In this document: one piece after another, positions 8,616 through 16,751 of the stretch
Layout of the letters: each line of letters starts with the position of its first letter
Position numbering within the stretch: the stretch's first letter is position 1
Source of the DNA: Amycolatopsis sp. MtRt-6
GTDB lineage: Bacteria; Actinomycetota; Actinomycetes; Mycobacteriales; Pseudonocardiaceae
Direction: 5' to 3'
Assembly (NCBI RefSeq): GCF_017308975.1
Contig: NZ_JADWPD010000001.1
Span: forward strand, 535,612-599,611
DNA: 64,000 bases
The notes under the pieces: generated by a model
What the model was told of the DNA's origin: nothing
What the model saw: the letters and a program-made list of their open reading frames with translations, nothing else
The model's database searches: none
Program-made: the position numbers and the translations under genes

Positions 8616-10463
8616 GTGACTTCTCCACGACCGCAGAGCCGCGTGCGTGCCCCCGAGCTGCGCGGCGACGTCTGGCTGAACACCGGCGGCCGCCCGCTCA
8701 CCCTCGCCGAGCTGCGCGGACGCATCGTCCTGCTGGACTTCTGGACCAGCGGCTGCATCAACTGCCTGCACGTGCTCGACGAGCTGCGTCCGCTCGAAGC
8801 CGAGTTCGCCGACGTGCTCGTCACCATCGGCGTCCACTCGCCGAAGTTCCTGCACGAGGGCGAGCGCGCCTCGATCGAAGCCGCGGTCCGCCGCTACGAC
8901 GTGCACCACCCCGTGGTCAACGACCCGAAGATGGAGCTGTGGTCGCAGTACGCGGTCCGCGCGTGGCCGACGCTGGCCGTCGTCGACCCCGAGGGGTACG
9001 TCGTGCACGTCGCCGCGGGCGAAGGGCACGAAGAGGCGCTTCGCCGCGTCATCGCCGACCTCGTGACGAAGCACGAAGCCAAGGGGACGCTGCGCCGTGG
9101 CGGCAGCCCGTACGTGCCGGTCGAGGAGCAGCCCGCCGAGCTGCGGTTCCCGAGCAAGGCCGTCGCCACCGCCGAAGGGCGCGTCCTGGTCGCCGACACC
9201 GGGCACCACGCGATCGTCGAGTTCGCTTCGGACGGCGAGACCGTCATCCGCCGCTTCGGCAGCGGGGCCCGCGGCGGCCAGGACGGGCCGTTCGACATCG
9301 CGACCTTCGCCGAGCCGTCGGGTATCGCGCTCCTGCCGTACGACATCGCCGAGCGCGTCGGCTACCACGCCGTCGTCGCCGACACGGCCGGGCACCGGCT
9401 GCGCGGCCTGGACCTGATCACCGGCGAGGTGACGACGGTCGCCGGCACCGGCGCGCAGTGGCGCAGCGGCCCGGACTCCGGCAAGGGCACCGACGTCGAC
9501 CTCACCAGCCCGTGGGACGTCGCCTGGTGGGGGCCGGCCGGCGGGATCGTCGTCGCCATGGCGGGCAACCACACGCTGAGCGTGTTCGACCCGGTCGGCG
9601 GCACGATCCGCCGCTTCGCCGGGACGACCGTCGAAGGCCTTCGCGACGGCGACGTCGGCGAAGCGTTCTTCGCGCAGACGTCCGGCCTGGCCGTCGACGG
9701 CGACAAGCTGTGGCTCGTCGACGCGGAGACGTCGGCGCTGCGCTGGATCGAGCCCGACGGCGAGTCGTTCACCGTGCACACCGCGATCGGCGTCGACCTG
9801 TTTTCCTTCGGCCACACCGACGGCCCGGCCGACAAGGCGCTGCTCCAGCACCCGCTGGGCCTCGCCGTCCTGCCCGGCGACAAGATCGCGATCGCCGACA
9901 CCTACAACGGCGCGGTCCGCAGCTACGACGTCTTCACCCGCGAGGTGACCACGATCGCCACCGGGCTCGCCGAGCCGCAGGGGCTGCTGCTGCACGACGG
10001 CGAGCTGCTGGTCGTCGAGTCGGCGGGCAACCGGATCGCCCCGGCCGACTCGTCGTCCGGGCCGACGGTCGTCACCGGCGACGCGCACGCCGTGCGCCGC
10101 CCGCCGACGGTGCTCGCGCCGGGCGAGATCGACTTTTCGGTGGTGTTCACGGCACCGCCCGGCGAGAAGCTCGACGACCGCTTCGGCCCGTCGACACGGC
10201 TCGAGATCAGCGCGTCACCGCCGTCGCTGCTGGCCGACGGCGGCGGGACCGGCACGGACCTGAGCCGCAAGATCCGCCTCGCCCCGGGCGTCACCGAGGG
10301 CGTGCTGCAGATCGTCGCGCAGGCCGCGAGCTGCGACGACGGCGGCGAGCACCCGGCGTGCCGGATCACCCGGCAGGACTGGGGCGTCCCGGTGCGGATC
10401 GAGGACAGTGGAACGAGCGAATTGAGCCTGGTCATGGCCGGTGAGCCGCGGACCGGCGGGTAA
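8616..10463 (+). CDS. Thioredoxin-like/NHL-repeat protein (NHLRC2-like)
   Basis: A 615-residue protein. The N-terminal thioredoxin-like domain carries the pair Cys47-Ile-Asn-Cys50 in FWTSGCINCLHV, and VRAWPTLAVVDPEG provides the cis-Pro segment. From about residue 165 to 490 it has NHL/beta-propeller repeats (LRFPSKAVATAEGRVLVADTGHHAIVEF and later copies). A C-terminal beta domain contains SCDDGGEHPACR. The order matches NHLRC2-type proteins. No signal peptide is seen, so it is predicted cytoplasmic. GTG start. Its stop is one base from the GroES-like start, so the two genes are probably cotranscribed. Confidence 0.87.
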   Translation: MTSPRPQSRVRAPELRGDVWLNTGGRPLTLAELRGRIVLLDFWTSGCINCLHVLDELRPLEAEFADVLVTIGVHSPKFLHEGERASIEAAVRRYDVHHPVVNDPKMELWSQYAVRAWPTLAVVDPEGYVVHVAAGEGHEEALRRVIADLVTKHEAKGTLRRGGSPYVPVEEQPAELRFPSKAVATAEGRVLVADTGHHAIVEFASDGETVIRRFGSGARGGQDGPFDIATFAEPSGIALLPYDIAERVGYHAVVADTAGHRLRGLDLITGEVTTVAGTGAQWRSGPDSGKGTDVDLTSPWDVAWWGPAGGIVVAMAGNHTLSVFDPVGGTIRRFAGTTVEGLRDGDVGEAFFAQTSGLAVDGDKLWLVDAETSALRWIEPDGESFTVHTAIGVDLFSFGHTDGPADKALLQHPLGLAVLPGDKIAIADTYNGAVRSYDVFTREVTTIATGLAEPQGLLLHDGELLVVESAGNRIAPADSSSGPTVVTGDAHAVRRPPTVLAPGEIDFSVVFTAPPGEKLDDRFGPSTRLEISASPPSLLADGGGTGTDLSRKIRLAPGVTEGVLQIVAQAASCDDGGEHPACRITRQDWGVPVRIEDSGTSELSLVMAGEPRTGG

Positions 10464-10464
10464 C

Positions 10465-10797
10465 ATGCAGGCCGTGTCTGACGGGCCGAAACTCGAAATC
10501 CAGATGCTGCACGACCGGGTACTCGTGCGGCTGTCGCCGGAAGAGGGCGAGCGCCGCAGCAGCGGCGGCATCGTGATCCCCGCAACGGCGCAGGTCGCGC
10601 GGCGCCTCGCGTGGGGTGATGTACTGGGCGTAGGCAACAGTGTGCGAAACGTCAAGACCGGGGACCGCGTGCTCTTCAACCCGGAGGACCAGCTCGAGGT
10701 CGAGATCCAGGGCGAGGGGCACCTGGTGATGCGCGAACGCGACATCCACGCGGTGGCGACCGAGCGGACCGAGCACGGGACGGGGCTTTACCTGTAG
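10465..10797 (+). CDS. GroES-family co-chaperonin, divergent copy
   Basis: A 110-residue protein of the Cpn10 fold: MLHDRVLVRLSPEEGERRSSGGIVIPATAQ contains the strand and the mobile loop, and GDRVLFNPEDQLEVEIQGEGHLVMRERDIHAV closes the barrel. No groEL is nearby, and actinobacteria usually carry another groES in a groESL operon, so this is likely a second, specialised copy. The ATG at 10465 follows the preceding stop by one base; the GTG at 10474 is an alternative. The neighbouring thioredoxin-like gene suggests a protein-folding or redox context, but that is inference. Confidence 0.85.
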   Translation: MQAVSDGPKLEIQMLHDRVLVRLSPEEGERRSSGGIVIPATAQVARRLAWGDVLGVGNSVRNVKTGDRVLFNPEDQLEVEIQGEGHLVMRERDIHAVATERTEHGTGLYL

Positions 10798-10822
10798 GTC
10801 GGGGCCCGCGAAAGGCAGGCGC

Positions 10823-13147
10823 GTGGCAGACGAAGAGGGACGCGAGGCCGCGAAACCAGGCGAGCTCGCGCAAGAGGGGGCAATCGAGCCGACCGCCGCG
10901 GCTGCCGAGGTGCCGGCCGAGTGGGACGGCCCGGAGCAGCCCGAGGCGCCGGCCGCTGCCGCCGAAGCGCCGGCGCCCTCTGAACCAGGGCCTGCCGAGC
11001 CGGTGAGTGCTGAACCGGCGCCGGTCGAGCCAGCGCCCGCCGAGCCGGGGCCGACCGAGCCAGTGAGTGCTGAACCGGCGCCAGTCGAATCAGCGCCCGC
11101 TGAACCAGGGCCTGCCGAGCCGATGAATGCTGGGTCGGCGCCCGCCGAGTCAGCGCCTGTCGTGCCGGAGTTGCCGGTGGTGGCCGAGCCGCTCGCGGAG
11201 CCTGTCGACGTTGTGGCGCTCGGGTGGCCCACCGCCGTCGAGGCGTCGGCCGCTGCTGCCGAAGCGCCGGCCCTGGTCGGGGTGGCTGCCGAGCCTGCGA
11301 CCGAAGTCGTGCCCGCGTGGCCGCCCCTTTCTTCGCCCGCTTCCGACGACGCCGCCACCGATCTCTTCGCCGATGATCTGCTCGGCGAACTCCTCGAAAC
11401 CCCCGCGCCGCCGCCTGCTGCCGAGACTCCCGCTCGGAAGCTGCGCAAAGGTGTTGCGCGGGCCATGATGGCCGTCGGGCTTGCTCTTGGCCTCTTCGTC
11501 ATCCTCTATGCCGTCGATCTCGTTGTCAGCGCCGGTGATGTGCCGCGGGGGGTGACCGTTGCCGGCGTCGATGTCGGGGGGCTCAGTCATGCCGAGGCGG
11601 AAGCGAAGCTGCGGAAAGAACTCGAACCGCGGCTGATCCGGCCCGTTGCCGTGCACGGCGGCGATGTTCAGGCCGAACTCGTTCCCTCGCAGTCCGGGCT
11701 CGGGCTCGACTGGCCGAACACCCTCGGGCTCGCCGGGCACCAGCCGCTCAGTCCGATCACGCGGATCATGTCCTTCTTCAGCAGCCGGGAGGTCGGGGTG
11801 GCTACGCGCACCGACCAGAACCGGCTCGGCGAGGCCGTGCGCGAGCTCGCCGAGGGCAAGCTGAACCACCCCGCCACGGAAGGCTCGGTCGGGTTCACGC
11901 CCCTGCCGGGCAGCGACGGCGGTGTCACCGCCTTCCCGATCCTGCCGCGGCAGGGCCAGCAGCTGCTCGACGTGGCCGGCGCCGTCCGCACCCTCACCGA
12001 CCACTGGCTCGACCCCGGCGGGGTCAAGCTGGCCATGGCGATCACGCCCGTGCGGGCGACCGCCGCCGGGGTGCAGGCCGCCTACCGGCAGATCGTCGTG
12101 CCCGCCGTGGCGAAGCCGGTCGTCGTGCGCGGTGAAGGCAAGGACGTTCCGCTGAAGCCCGCCGCGATCGCGGCGTCCTTCCAGTTCGCCGTCGTCGAGG
12201 GCGGGGCCGTCGAGGTCCGCGTCGACCAGGGCAAGCTGCAGGCCGCCCTCAAGGACGAGCTCGCGAGCACCGAGACCGACGGCAAGGACGCGCAGATCGT
12301 CTTCACCGGCGACCAGCCGACGGTCGAGCCGTCCGAAGACGCCCGCAAGGTGGACTGGGAGAAGACCTTCCTCCCCCTGATCGACGTGCTCAAGAAGACC
12401 GACGGGCGGGAGCTCCCCGTCGTCTACAGCTCGTCGACACCCAGCGTGACCACCGACGCCGCCAGCGCGCTCGGCATCAAGGAGGTCATCGGCGAGTTCA
12501 CCACCGGTGGCCTCACCGGCCCGGCCGCGACGAACAACCAGACGCTCGCCGCCCGCGTGTCCGGCACGATCGTCAAGCCCGGCGAGACGTTCAGCCTCGG
12601 CGCCCGCTCCGGCCCGCGCACCGCGGACAACGGCTACGTGCCCGCCCCGGTCGACGAGGACGGCACCGGTCCGGTCGTGGTCGGTGGCGGCGTCTCCCAG
12701 CTGGCGTCCACTCTGTACAACGCCGCTTACCTCGCCGGCCTGGCCGACGCCGGTCACCTGGAGCACGACCACTACCTCGACCGCTACCCCGCCGGCCGCG
12801 ACGCCAAGGCCGTCAACGCCGACGGCAGTCCCGTCGAGCTCAAGCTGACCAACGACGCGGCGACCGGCATCGCCATCCAGGCCACGGTCTCCGGCGATTC
12901 CGTGACGGTCCGGATCTGGGGCACCCGGCACTTCCGCGTCGAGGGCCAGACCGGCGCGCAGACCCCCGGCGACCCGCCGCCCATCCAGTTCGGCTCCGGT
13001 GGGGCGGGCGCGTGCCAGCCGTCGATCGGCTCGTCCGGCTTCAGCGTCACCGACACGCGCGTGCTCTACGACCTCGCGAGCGGCACCGAGCTCCGGCGGA
13101 CCTCGCACACGGCGACCTACGGTCCGCGTCCGACCGTTCTTTGTTGA
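10823..13147 (+). CDS. VanW family membrane-anchored protein
   Basis: A 774-residue protein. Residues 1-200 are acidic, Pro/Ala/Glu-rich and partly made of 20-residue tandem repeats. A membrane segment lies near 211-235 (ARAMMAVGLALGLFVILYAVDLVV). It is followed by peptidoglycan-binding-4-type domains (GVTVAGVDVGGLSHAEAEAKL) and a VanW domain at about 552-712 (FTTGGLTGPAATNNQTLAARVSG, KPGETFSLGARSGPRT, GGGVSQLASTLYNAAYLAGL). The bulk faces outward, with the acidic tail in the cytoplasm. VanW proteins accompany vancomycin-resistance genes in some species, but the function is unsettled. GTG start, 25 bases after the GroES-like gene. Confidence 0.88.
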   Translation: MADEEGREAAKPGELAQEGAIEPTAAAAEVPAEWDGPEQPEAPAAAAEAPAPSEPGPAEPVSAEPAPVEPAPAEPGPTEPVSAEPAPVESAPAEPGPAEPMNAGSAPAESAPVVPELPVVAEPLAEPVDVVALGWPTAVEASAAAAEAPALVGVAAEPATEVVPAWPPLSSPASDDAATDLFADDLLGELLETPAPPPAAETPARKLRKGVARAMMAVGLALGLFVILYAVDLVVSAGDVPRGVTVAGVDVGGLSHAEAEAKLRKELEPRLIRPVAVHGGDVQAELVPSQSGLGLDWPNTLGLAGHQPLSPITRIMSFFSSREVGVATRTDQNRLGEAVRELAEGKLNHPATEGSVGFTPLPGSDGGVTAFPILPRQGQQLLDVAGAVRTLTDHWLDPGGVKLAMAITPVRATAAGVQAAYRQIVVPAVAKPVVVRGEGKDVPLKPAAIAASFQFAVVEGGAVEVRVDQGKLQAALKDELASTETDGKDAQIVFTGDQPTVEPSEDARKVDWEKTFLPLIDVLKKTDGRELPVVYSSSTPSVTTDAASALGIKEVIGEFTTGGLTGPAATNNQTLAARVSGTIVKPGETFSLGARSGPRTADNGYVPAPVDEDGTGPVVVGGGVSQLASTLYNAAYLAGLADAGHLEHDHYLDRYPAGRDAKAVNADGSPVELKLTNDAATGIAIQATVSGDSVTVRIWGTRHFRVEGQTGAQTPGDPPPIQFGSGGAGACQPSIGSSGFSVTDTRVLYDLASGTELRRTSHTATYGPRPTVLC
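10988..11167 (+). repeat. Three 60-bp tandem repeats inside the VanW gene
   Basis: About three imperfect copies of a 60-bp unit encode EPVSAEPAPVEPAPAEPGPT-like blocks in the cytoplasmic tail of the VanW protein. The in-frame unit length allows copy-number change without frameshift. Confidence 0.8.
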
Positions 13148-13151
13148 GTTG

Positions 13152-13859
13152 TCAGCGAAGGACCATGCACCCCGCCTCCTCGAAGTCGCGCAGCCACGCC
13201 GGCTCCCGGAGCTGCTTGTTCCACCGCAGATCCAGCTTGTCCAGTTTGGACAGTCCGGCGAGCGACGCCGGCAATGTCGTCAACGAGTTCTCCCGCAGGT
13301 CCAGCTGACGCAGCTCGCTCAGCAACCCGATCGACGACGGCAGCGAAGTGAGCCGGTTGCCGCGCAAGTGCAGCTCTCGCAACGCACTCAGCGCGCCGAT
13401 CGACTCGGGTAGCGCGGTCAGCTCGTTGCGGTACAGCCGCAGTTCACGCAGCAAGGCGAACCCCGAAAGGTCCGAAGGCAGCGAAGCGAGCCCGTTGTCC
13501 GTGCACCCCAGGTACCGCAGCTTTCCCAGCCGGCACCAGGCAGCCGGGAACTCGGTCAGCCGGTTGTCGCTGACGTACAGGTACTCGGTGAGCCCGGCCA
13601 GCTCGCCCAGCTCGCCCGGCAGCGACTCGAACCGGTTGTGCGCCAGGTCGAGCGTGTGCAGCGACGTCAGCGCCGAGATCCCCGGCGGCAGCGAAGAAAT
13701 CCGGTTCGCCGCCAGGTTCAGCACGCGCAGCCCGGTCAGCGACCACAGCGACCCGGGAACCTCCGAGATCGAGTTCTTGTACAGGTCGAGCTGCGTGACG
13801 TTGGGTGGCAGCGAAGGCACCGACGTCAGCCCCTGGCCGCTCAGGTCCAGTGCCGTCAT
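13152..13859 (-). CDS. Leucine-rich repeat protein
   Basis: A 235-residue protein made almost entirely of about nine LRRs of the L..L.L..N.L..LP type (for example LRVLNLAANRISSLPPGI, LRELHLRGNRLTSLPSSI), ending in a cap with AWLRDFEEAGCMVLR. No signal peptide or enzyme domain is present. Its ATG overlaps the stop of the XRE regulator (ATGA), so the two are translationally coupled. LRR proteins act as binding scaffolds; a partner role for the coupled regulator is a guess. Confidence 0.88.
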   Translation of the reverse strand: MTALDLSGQGLTSVPSLPPNVTQLDLYKNSISEVPGSLWSLTGLRVLNLAANRISSLPPGISALTSLHTLDLAHNRFESLPGELGELAGLTEYLYVSDNRLTEFPAAWCRLGKLRYLGCTDNGLASLPSDLSGFALLRELRLYRNELTALPESIGALSALRELHLRGNRLTSLPSSIGLLSELRQLDLRENSLTTLPASLAGLSKLDKLDLRWNKQLREPAWLRDFEEAGCMVLR

Positions 13860-14695
13860 GACGACCGCCTGGTCAAGGGCAGCAACGCCCACGTCGACGC
13901 GTCGTCCGGAGTGGACACCTGGATCCGCAGCCCCGGTGCCTCGGAGACCGCCAGCTCGGTCAGCCGGAGGCGCATCCGGCCCGCTCGCGGGTGCTGGAAC
14001 TCCCGCAACCGCGGCCGCGGTTCCGCCACCTCGTGCCGCGCCCACAACCCGGCGAATTCGGGGCTCAGCGCGGACAGCCGCCGGATGTCCTCCTCCCACG
14101 AAGGATCGCCGATGTGCCTGCCGTATTCGGCGCGCATCCGCGCGACCATGTGCGGCACCTCCTCGTCGTAGTTCAGCAGCATCCGCCGCGCGTTCGGCTC
14201 GGTCACGCAGCACCAGAGCAGGTTCTTGTGCAGGCAGGGCAGGCTGTGCCATTCCCAGAACAGCTCCGCCTGCGCCGCGTTCGACTCCAGGATGTCGAAC
14301 CGGCCGTTGATCACGGTGGCGGGCAGCGGATCGAGCGCGCGCAGCACCTCGCGCACGGCGTCCGGCACCACCTCGACCGGCGACGGCAGCCGCGACGGCG
14401 TCAGCTCCGCCAGCCGGTACAGGTGCTCCCGCTCCGGGTGGTCCATCCGCAGCGTGCGCGCCACGGCGTCGAGCACCTGCGCGCTCGCGTTGATCGGCCG
14501 CCCCTGCTCCAGCCACGTGTACCAGGTGACGCCGACGCCGGCGAGCAGCGCGACCTCCTCCCGCCGCAACCCGCTCGTGCGACGGCGAACGCCGGGCGGC
14601 AGCCCGACCTCCTCCGGGCCGATCCGCGCGCGGCACGCCTTGAGGAACTGGCCGAGTTCCTCCCGGCGGCTGGTGTGGACCTGCGTTGACGTCAT
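13856..14695 (-). CDS. XRE-family regulator with MmyB-like ligand domain
   Basis: A 279-residue transcription factor. The helix-turn-helix is RRTSGLRREEVALLAGVGVTWYTWLEQGR (about residues 37-65). The rest matches the MmyB-like ligand-binding domain (NGRFDILESNAAQAELF, NLLWCCVTEPNARRML). Actinobacteria commonly carry such regulators next to oxidoreductases or exporters that they control. Here it is divergent from an MFS exporter 169 bases away, the likely target. A second ATG at 14704 is possible. No clear ribosome site is seen before either. Confidence 0.88.
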   Translation of the reverse strand: MTSTQVHTSRREELGQFLKACRARIGPEEVGLPPGVRRRTSGLRREEVALLAGVGVTWYTWLEQGRPINASAQVLDAVARTLRMDHPEREHLYRLAELTPSRLPSPVEVVPDAVREVLRALDPLPATVINGRFDILESNAAQAELFWEWHSLPCLHKNLLWCCVTEPNARRMLLNYDEEVPHMVARMRAEYGRHIGDPSWEEDIRRLSALSPEFAGLWARHEVAEPRPRLREFQHPRAGRMRLRLTELAVSEAPGLRIQVSTPDDASTWALLPLTRRSS

Positions 14696-14741
14696 GCCGG
14701 ACATGGTGCCCGAGGGGTACGACAATTTCCGGCCGTGTTGT

Positions 14742-14786
14742 CCGGGGCTGCGCCCCGAGCCGGGGGCTCCGCCACCCGGACCCCCG
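14742..14786. repeat. GC-rich double hairpin in the divergent promoter region
   Basis: Two adjacent inverted repeats, CGGGGC-tgc-GCCCCG and a longer CCGGG...CCCGG unit, lie between the XRE and MFS genes. Similar blocks are common between genes in actinobacteria. A regulatory role is not shown. Confidence 0.5.
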
Positions 14787-14863
14787 CAGAGTGGCAGGTG
14801 CTCGCAGTACCAGCATCGACAGGCTCTCTCCGCGCGGAACCCAAGAACCTCAAGGTCAGGACC

Positions 14864-16273
14864 ATGACTCTGACCACCGATGCCCCGGCCACCCCGGACC
14901 GGGCTGCGCGGCCGGACAGGCGGCCGTGGTTCATGCTGGCCGTCCTGTTGCTCGGCCAGTTCATGGCGCTGCTCGACGTCACCGTCGTGAACGTCGCCAT
15001 GACCGACATCCGCACCGACCTGCACGCGTCCGGCGCCGCGCTGCAGCTCGTGGTTTCCGGCTACACCGTTGGCTACGCGATGCTGCTGATCACCGGCGCC
15101 CGCCTCGGCGAGCTGTTCGGGCGGCGACGGCTGTTCGTCACCGGCGTCCTCGCCTTCACCGGCTGCTCGCTGCTGTGCGGGTTCGCGCCGGACCCCACGA
15201 CGCTGATCGTCGCGCGGATCGCCCAGGGTGCCGGCTCGGCGCTGATGATGCCGCAGGTCATCAGCGTCATCCAGGCGCAGTTCAGCGGCCCCGCGCGGGC
15301 CAGGGCGCTCAGCGCGTACACCGCGGTCATCTCGGTCGCGTTCGTGTCCGGCCAGGTCTTCGGCGGCGTGCTCGTCGGCGCGGACCTCTTCGGTGCCGGC
15401 TGGCGGCCGATCTTCCTGGTCAACGTGCCGATCGGCGTGCTCGTGGCCGTGCTCGCCCTGCGTCTGGTGCCCGGCAGCGTGGCGCGAGCGGGCCGCCGCC
15501 TCGACCTCGCCGGTCTCGCGATCGCCGTGCCCGCGGTGGTGCTCGTCGTGCTGCCGCTGGTCCTCGGTCACGAAACCGGCTGGCCGGTGTGGACGTTCGT
15601 TTCACTCGCGGCGGGCGTGCTGCTGGCGGTGCTGTTCGTGGTCGTGGAACGCCGGGTCGGCGACCCGCTGGTCGACCTCCGCGTCCTCGGGATCCGCGGT
15701 GTCGCACCGGGACTGGCCGCGCTGGCCACCGGCGTGGCCGCCTACGGCGGGTTCCTGTTCTGTGTGGCGCTGCACCTGCAGGCGGGCCTCGGGGAGACGG
15801 CACTGGCGGCCGGGCTCACCATGGCGCCCGGCGGCATCGTCTTCGGCGTGTGCGGGTTCTTCTGGCACAAGCTGCCCGGACGCGTCCACGCGGCACTGAC
15901 GCCGTGCGGCTACGCGGGGTCCGCGATCGCCTACGCGTTGCTCGGGTTCAGCCTGAAGGACGGCGGAAACGGCGGCGCGCTCTTCTTCGCCGCGCTCGTG
16001 CTCTTCGGCCTCTCCATGGGCCTCGCGTTCGGGTCCCTGATGGCGCACGCCCTGACGCACGTCCCGCTCGAACGCGCGGCGGACGCCAGCGGCCTGCTCA
16101 CGACGACGATGCAGCTCGGCCAGGTCGTCGGCGTGGCGACGTTCGGGAGCCTGTTCCTGACGCTCGCCGGCACCTCCTCCGCCGGCGCGATCGCCACGAC
16201 GCTGACCTGGGCCGCGGTCCTGCTGCTGGTGGGCACCGGGTTCGCCGTCGTGCTCGCGAGGGCCTCGCGGTAG
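14864..16273 (+). CDS. MFS drug exporter, DHA2 (14-TM) type
   Basis: A 469-residue major facilitator protein. The first segment FMLAVLLLGQFMALLDVTVVNVAM matches motif D1 of EmrB/QacA-type exporters. GARLGELFGRRRLFVTG is motif A, and VARIAQGAGSALMMPQV gives motif B. ALSAYTAVISVAFVSGQVFGGVLVG is the antiporter motif C region. Start ATG 14864 has AAGGTCAGG before it. It lies divergent from the XRE regulator, which probably controls it. Expected to export a hydrophobic drug by proton antiport; substrate unknown. Confidence 0.9.
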   Translation: MTLTTDAPATPDRAARPDRRPWFMLAVLLLGQFMALLDVTVVNVAMTDIRTDLHASGAALQLVVSGYTVGYAMLLITGARLGELFGRRRLFVTGVLAFTGCSLLCGFAPDPTTLIVARIAQGAGSALMMPQVISVIQAQFSGPARARALSAYTAVISVAFVSGQVFGGVLVGADLFGAGWRPIFLVNVPIGVLVAVLALRLVPGSVARAGRRLDLAGLAIAVPAVVLVVLPLVLGHETGWPVWTFVSLAAGVLLAVLFVVVERRVGDPLVDLRVLGIRGVAPGLAALATGVAAYGGFLFCVALHLQAGLGETALAAGLTMAPGGIVFGVCGFFWHKLPGRVHAALTPCGYAGSAIAYALLGFSLKDGGNGGALFFAALVLFGLSMGLAFGSLMAHALTHVPLERAADASGLLTTTMQLGQVVGVATFGSLFLTLAGTSSAGAIATTLTWAAVLLLVGTGFAVVLARASR

Positions 16274-16283
16274 GCACGGAAAA

Positions 16284-16319
16284 GCCCGGCCGGTTCACCC
16301 GAAGGTGGACCGGCCGGGC
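16284..16319. terminator. Hairpin terminator between convergent MFS and GlsB genes
   Basis: A 16-bp stem with one mismatch (GCCCGGCCGG...CCGGCCGGGC), loop CGAA, sits right after the MFS stop and 18 bases before the end of the convergent gene. There is no T-run, as is usual in high-GC species. Confidence 0.8.
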
Positions 16320-16336
16320 CGGGGAATCCGTGAGAG

Positions 16337-16612
16337 TTACCGGGTTACACCACGGCGGCCGTAGGCGCCCGCGGCGATGCTGACTCCGATCGCGGCCAGG
16401 ACGACCTGGGTGAGGACTTCCAGCCAGTCGATGCCCGCCGTGTCCGCGTAGCCGAGACCACGCGCGATGGCCGTACCGATGAAGGCGGCGATGATACCGA
16501 TCACGATGGTCAGCCAGATCGGGATGCCCTGCTTGCCGGGAGCGACCAGCCGGCCCAGAACGCCGATGATCAGCCCGACGATGATGGCGCTGATGATGCC
16601 GGCGACAGTCAT
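16337..16612 (-). CDS. GlsB/YeaQ/YmgE-type stress membrane protein
   Basis: A 91-residue integral membrane protein with three hydrophobic segments. GLIIGVLGRLVAPGKQGIPIWLTIVIGIIAAFIGT is the family signature (Transgly_assoc). The ATG at 16612 is chosen because AGGAG lies 6 bases upstream; the adjacent GTG at 16615 is too close. The family is induced by general stress; its molecular role is unknown. Confidence 0.88.
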   Translation of the reverse strand: MTVAGIISAIIVGLIIGVLGRLVAPGKQGIPIWLTIVIGIIAAFIGTAIARGLGYADTAGIDWLEVLTQVVLAAIGVSIAAGAYGRRGVTR

Positions 16613-16697
16613 CACTTTCTCCTCTCCATGATCGCGGGTCCGGCCACTCGGTCCCGCGAACTCGCAGACGGAATTCCCCCGCGATCCGGGCCCGAAA

Positions 16698-16740
16698 CGC
16701 CGAAGGACCCCTTCCCGGTCAGGAAAGGGGCCCTTCGGCG
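16698..16740 (-). terminator. Hairpin terminator after fadE5
   Basis: An inverted repeat CGCCGAAGG-(a/c)-CCCCTT...AAGGGG...CCTTCGGCG lies 12 bases past the stop of the acyl-CoA dehydrogenase gene. Confidence 0.8.
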
Positions 16741-16751
16741 GAACGCGTTGA

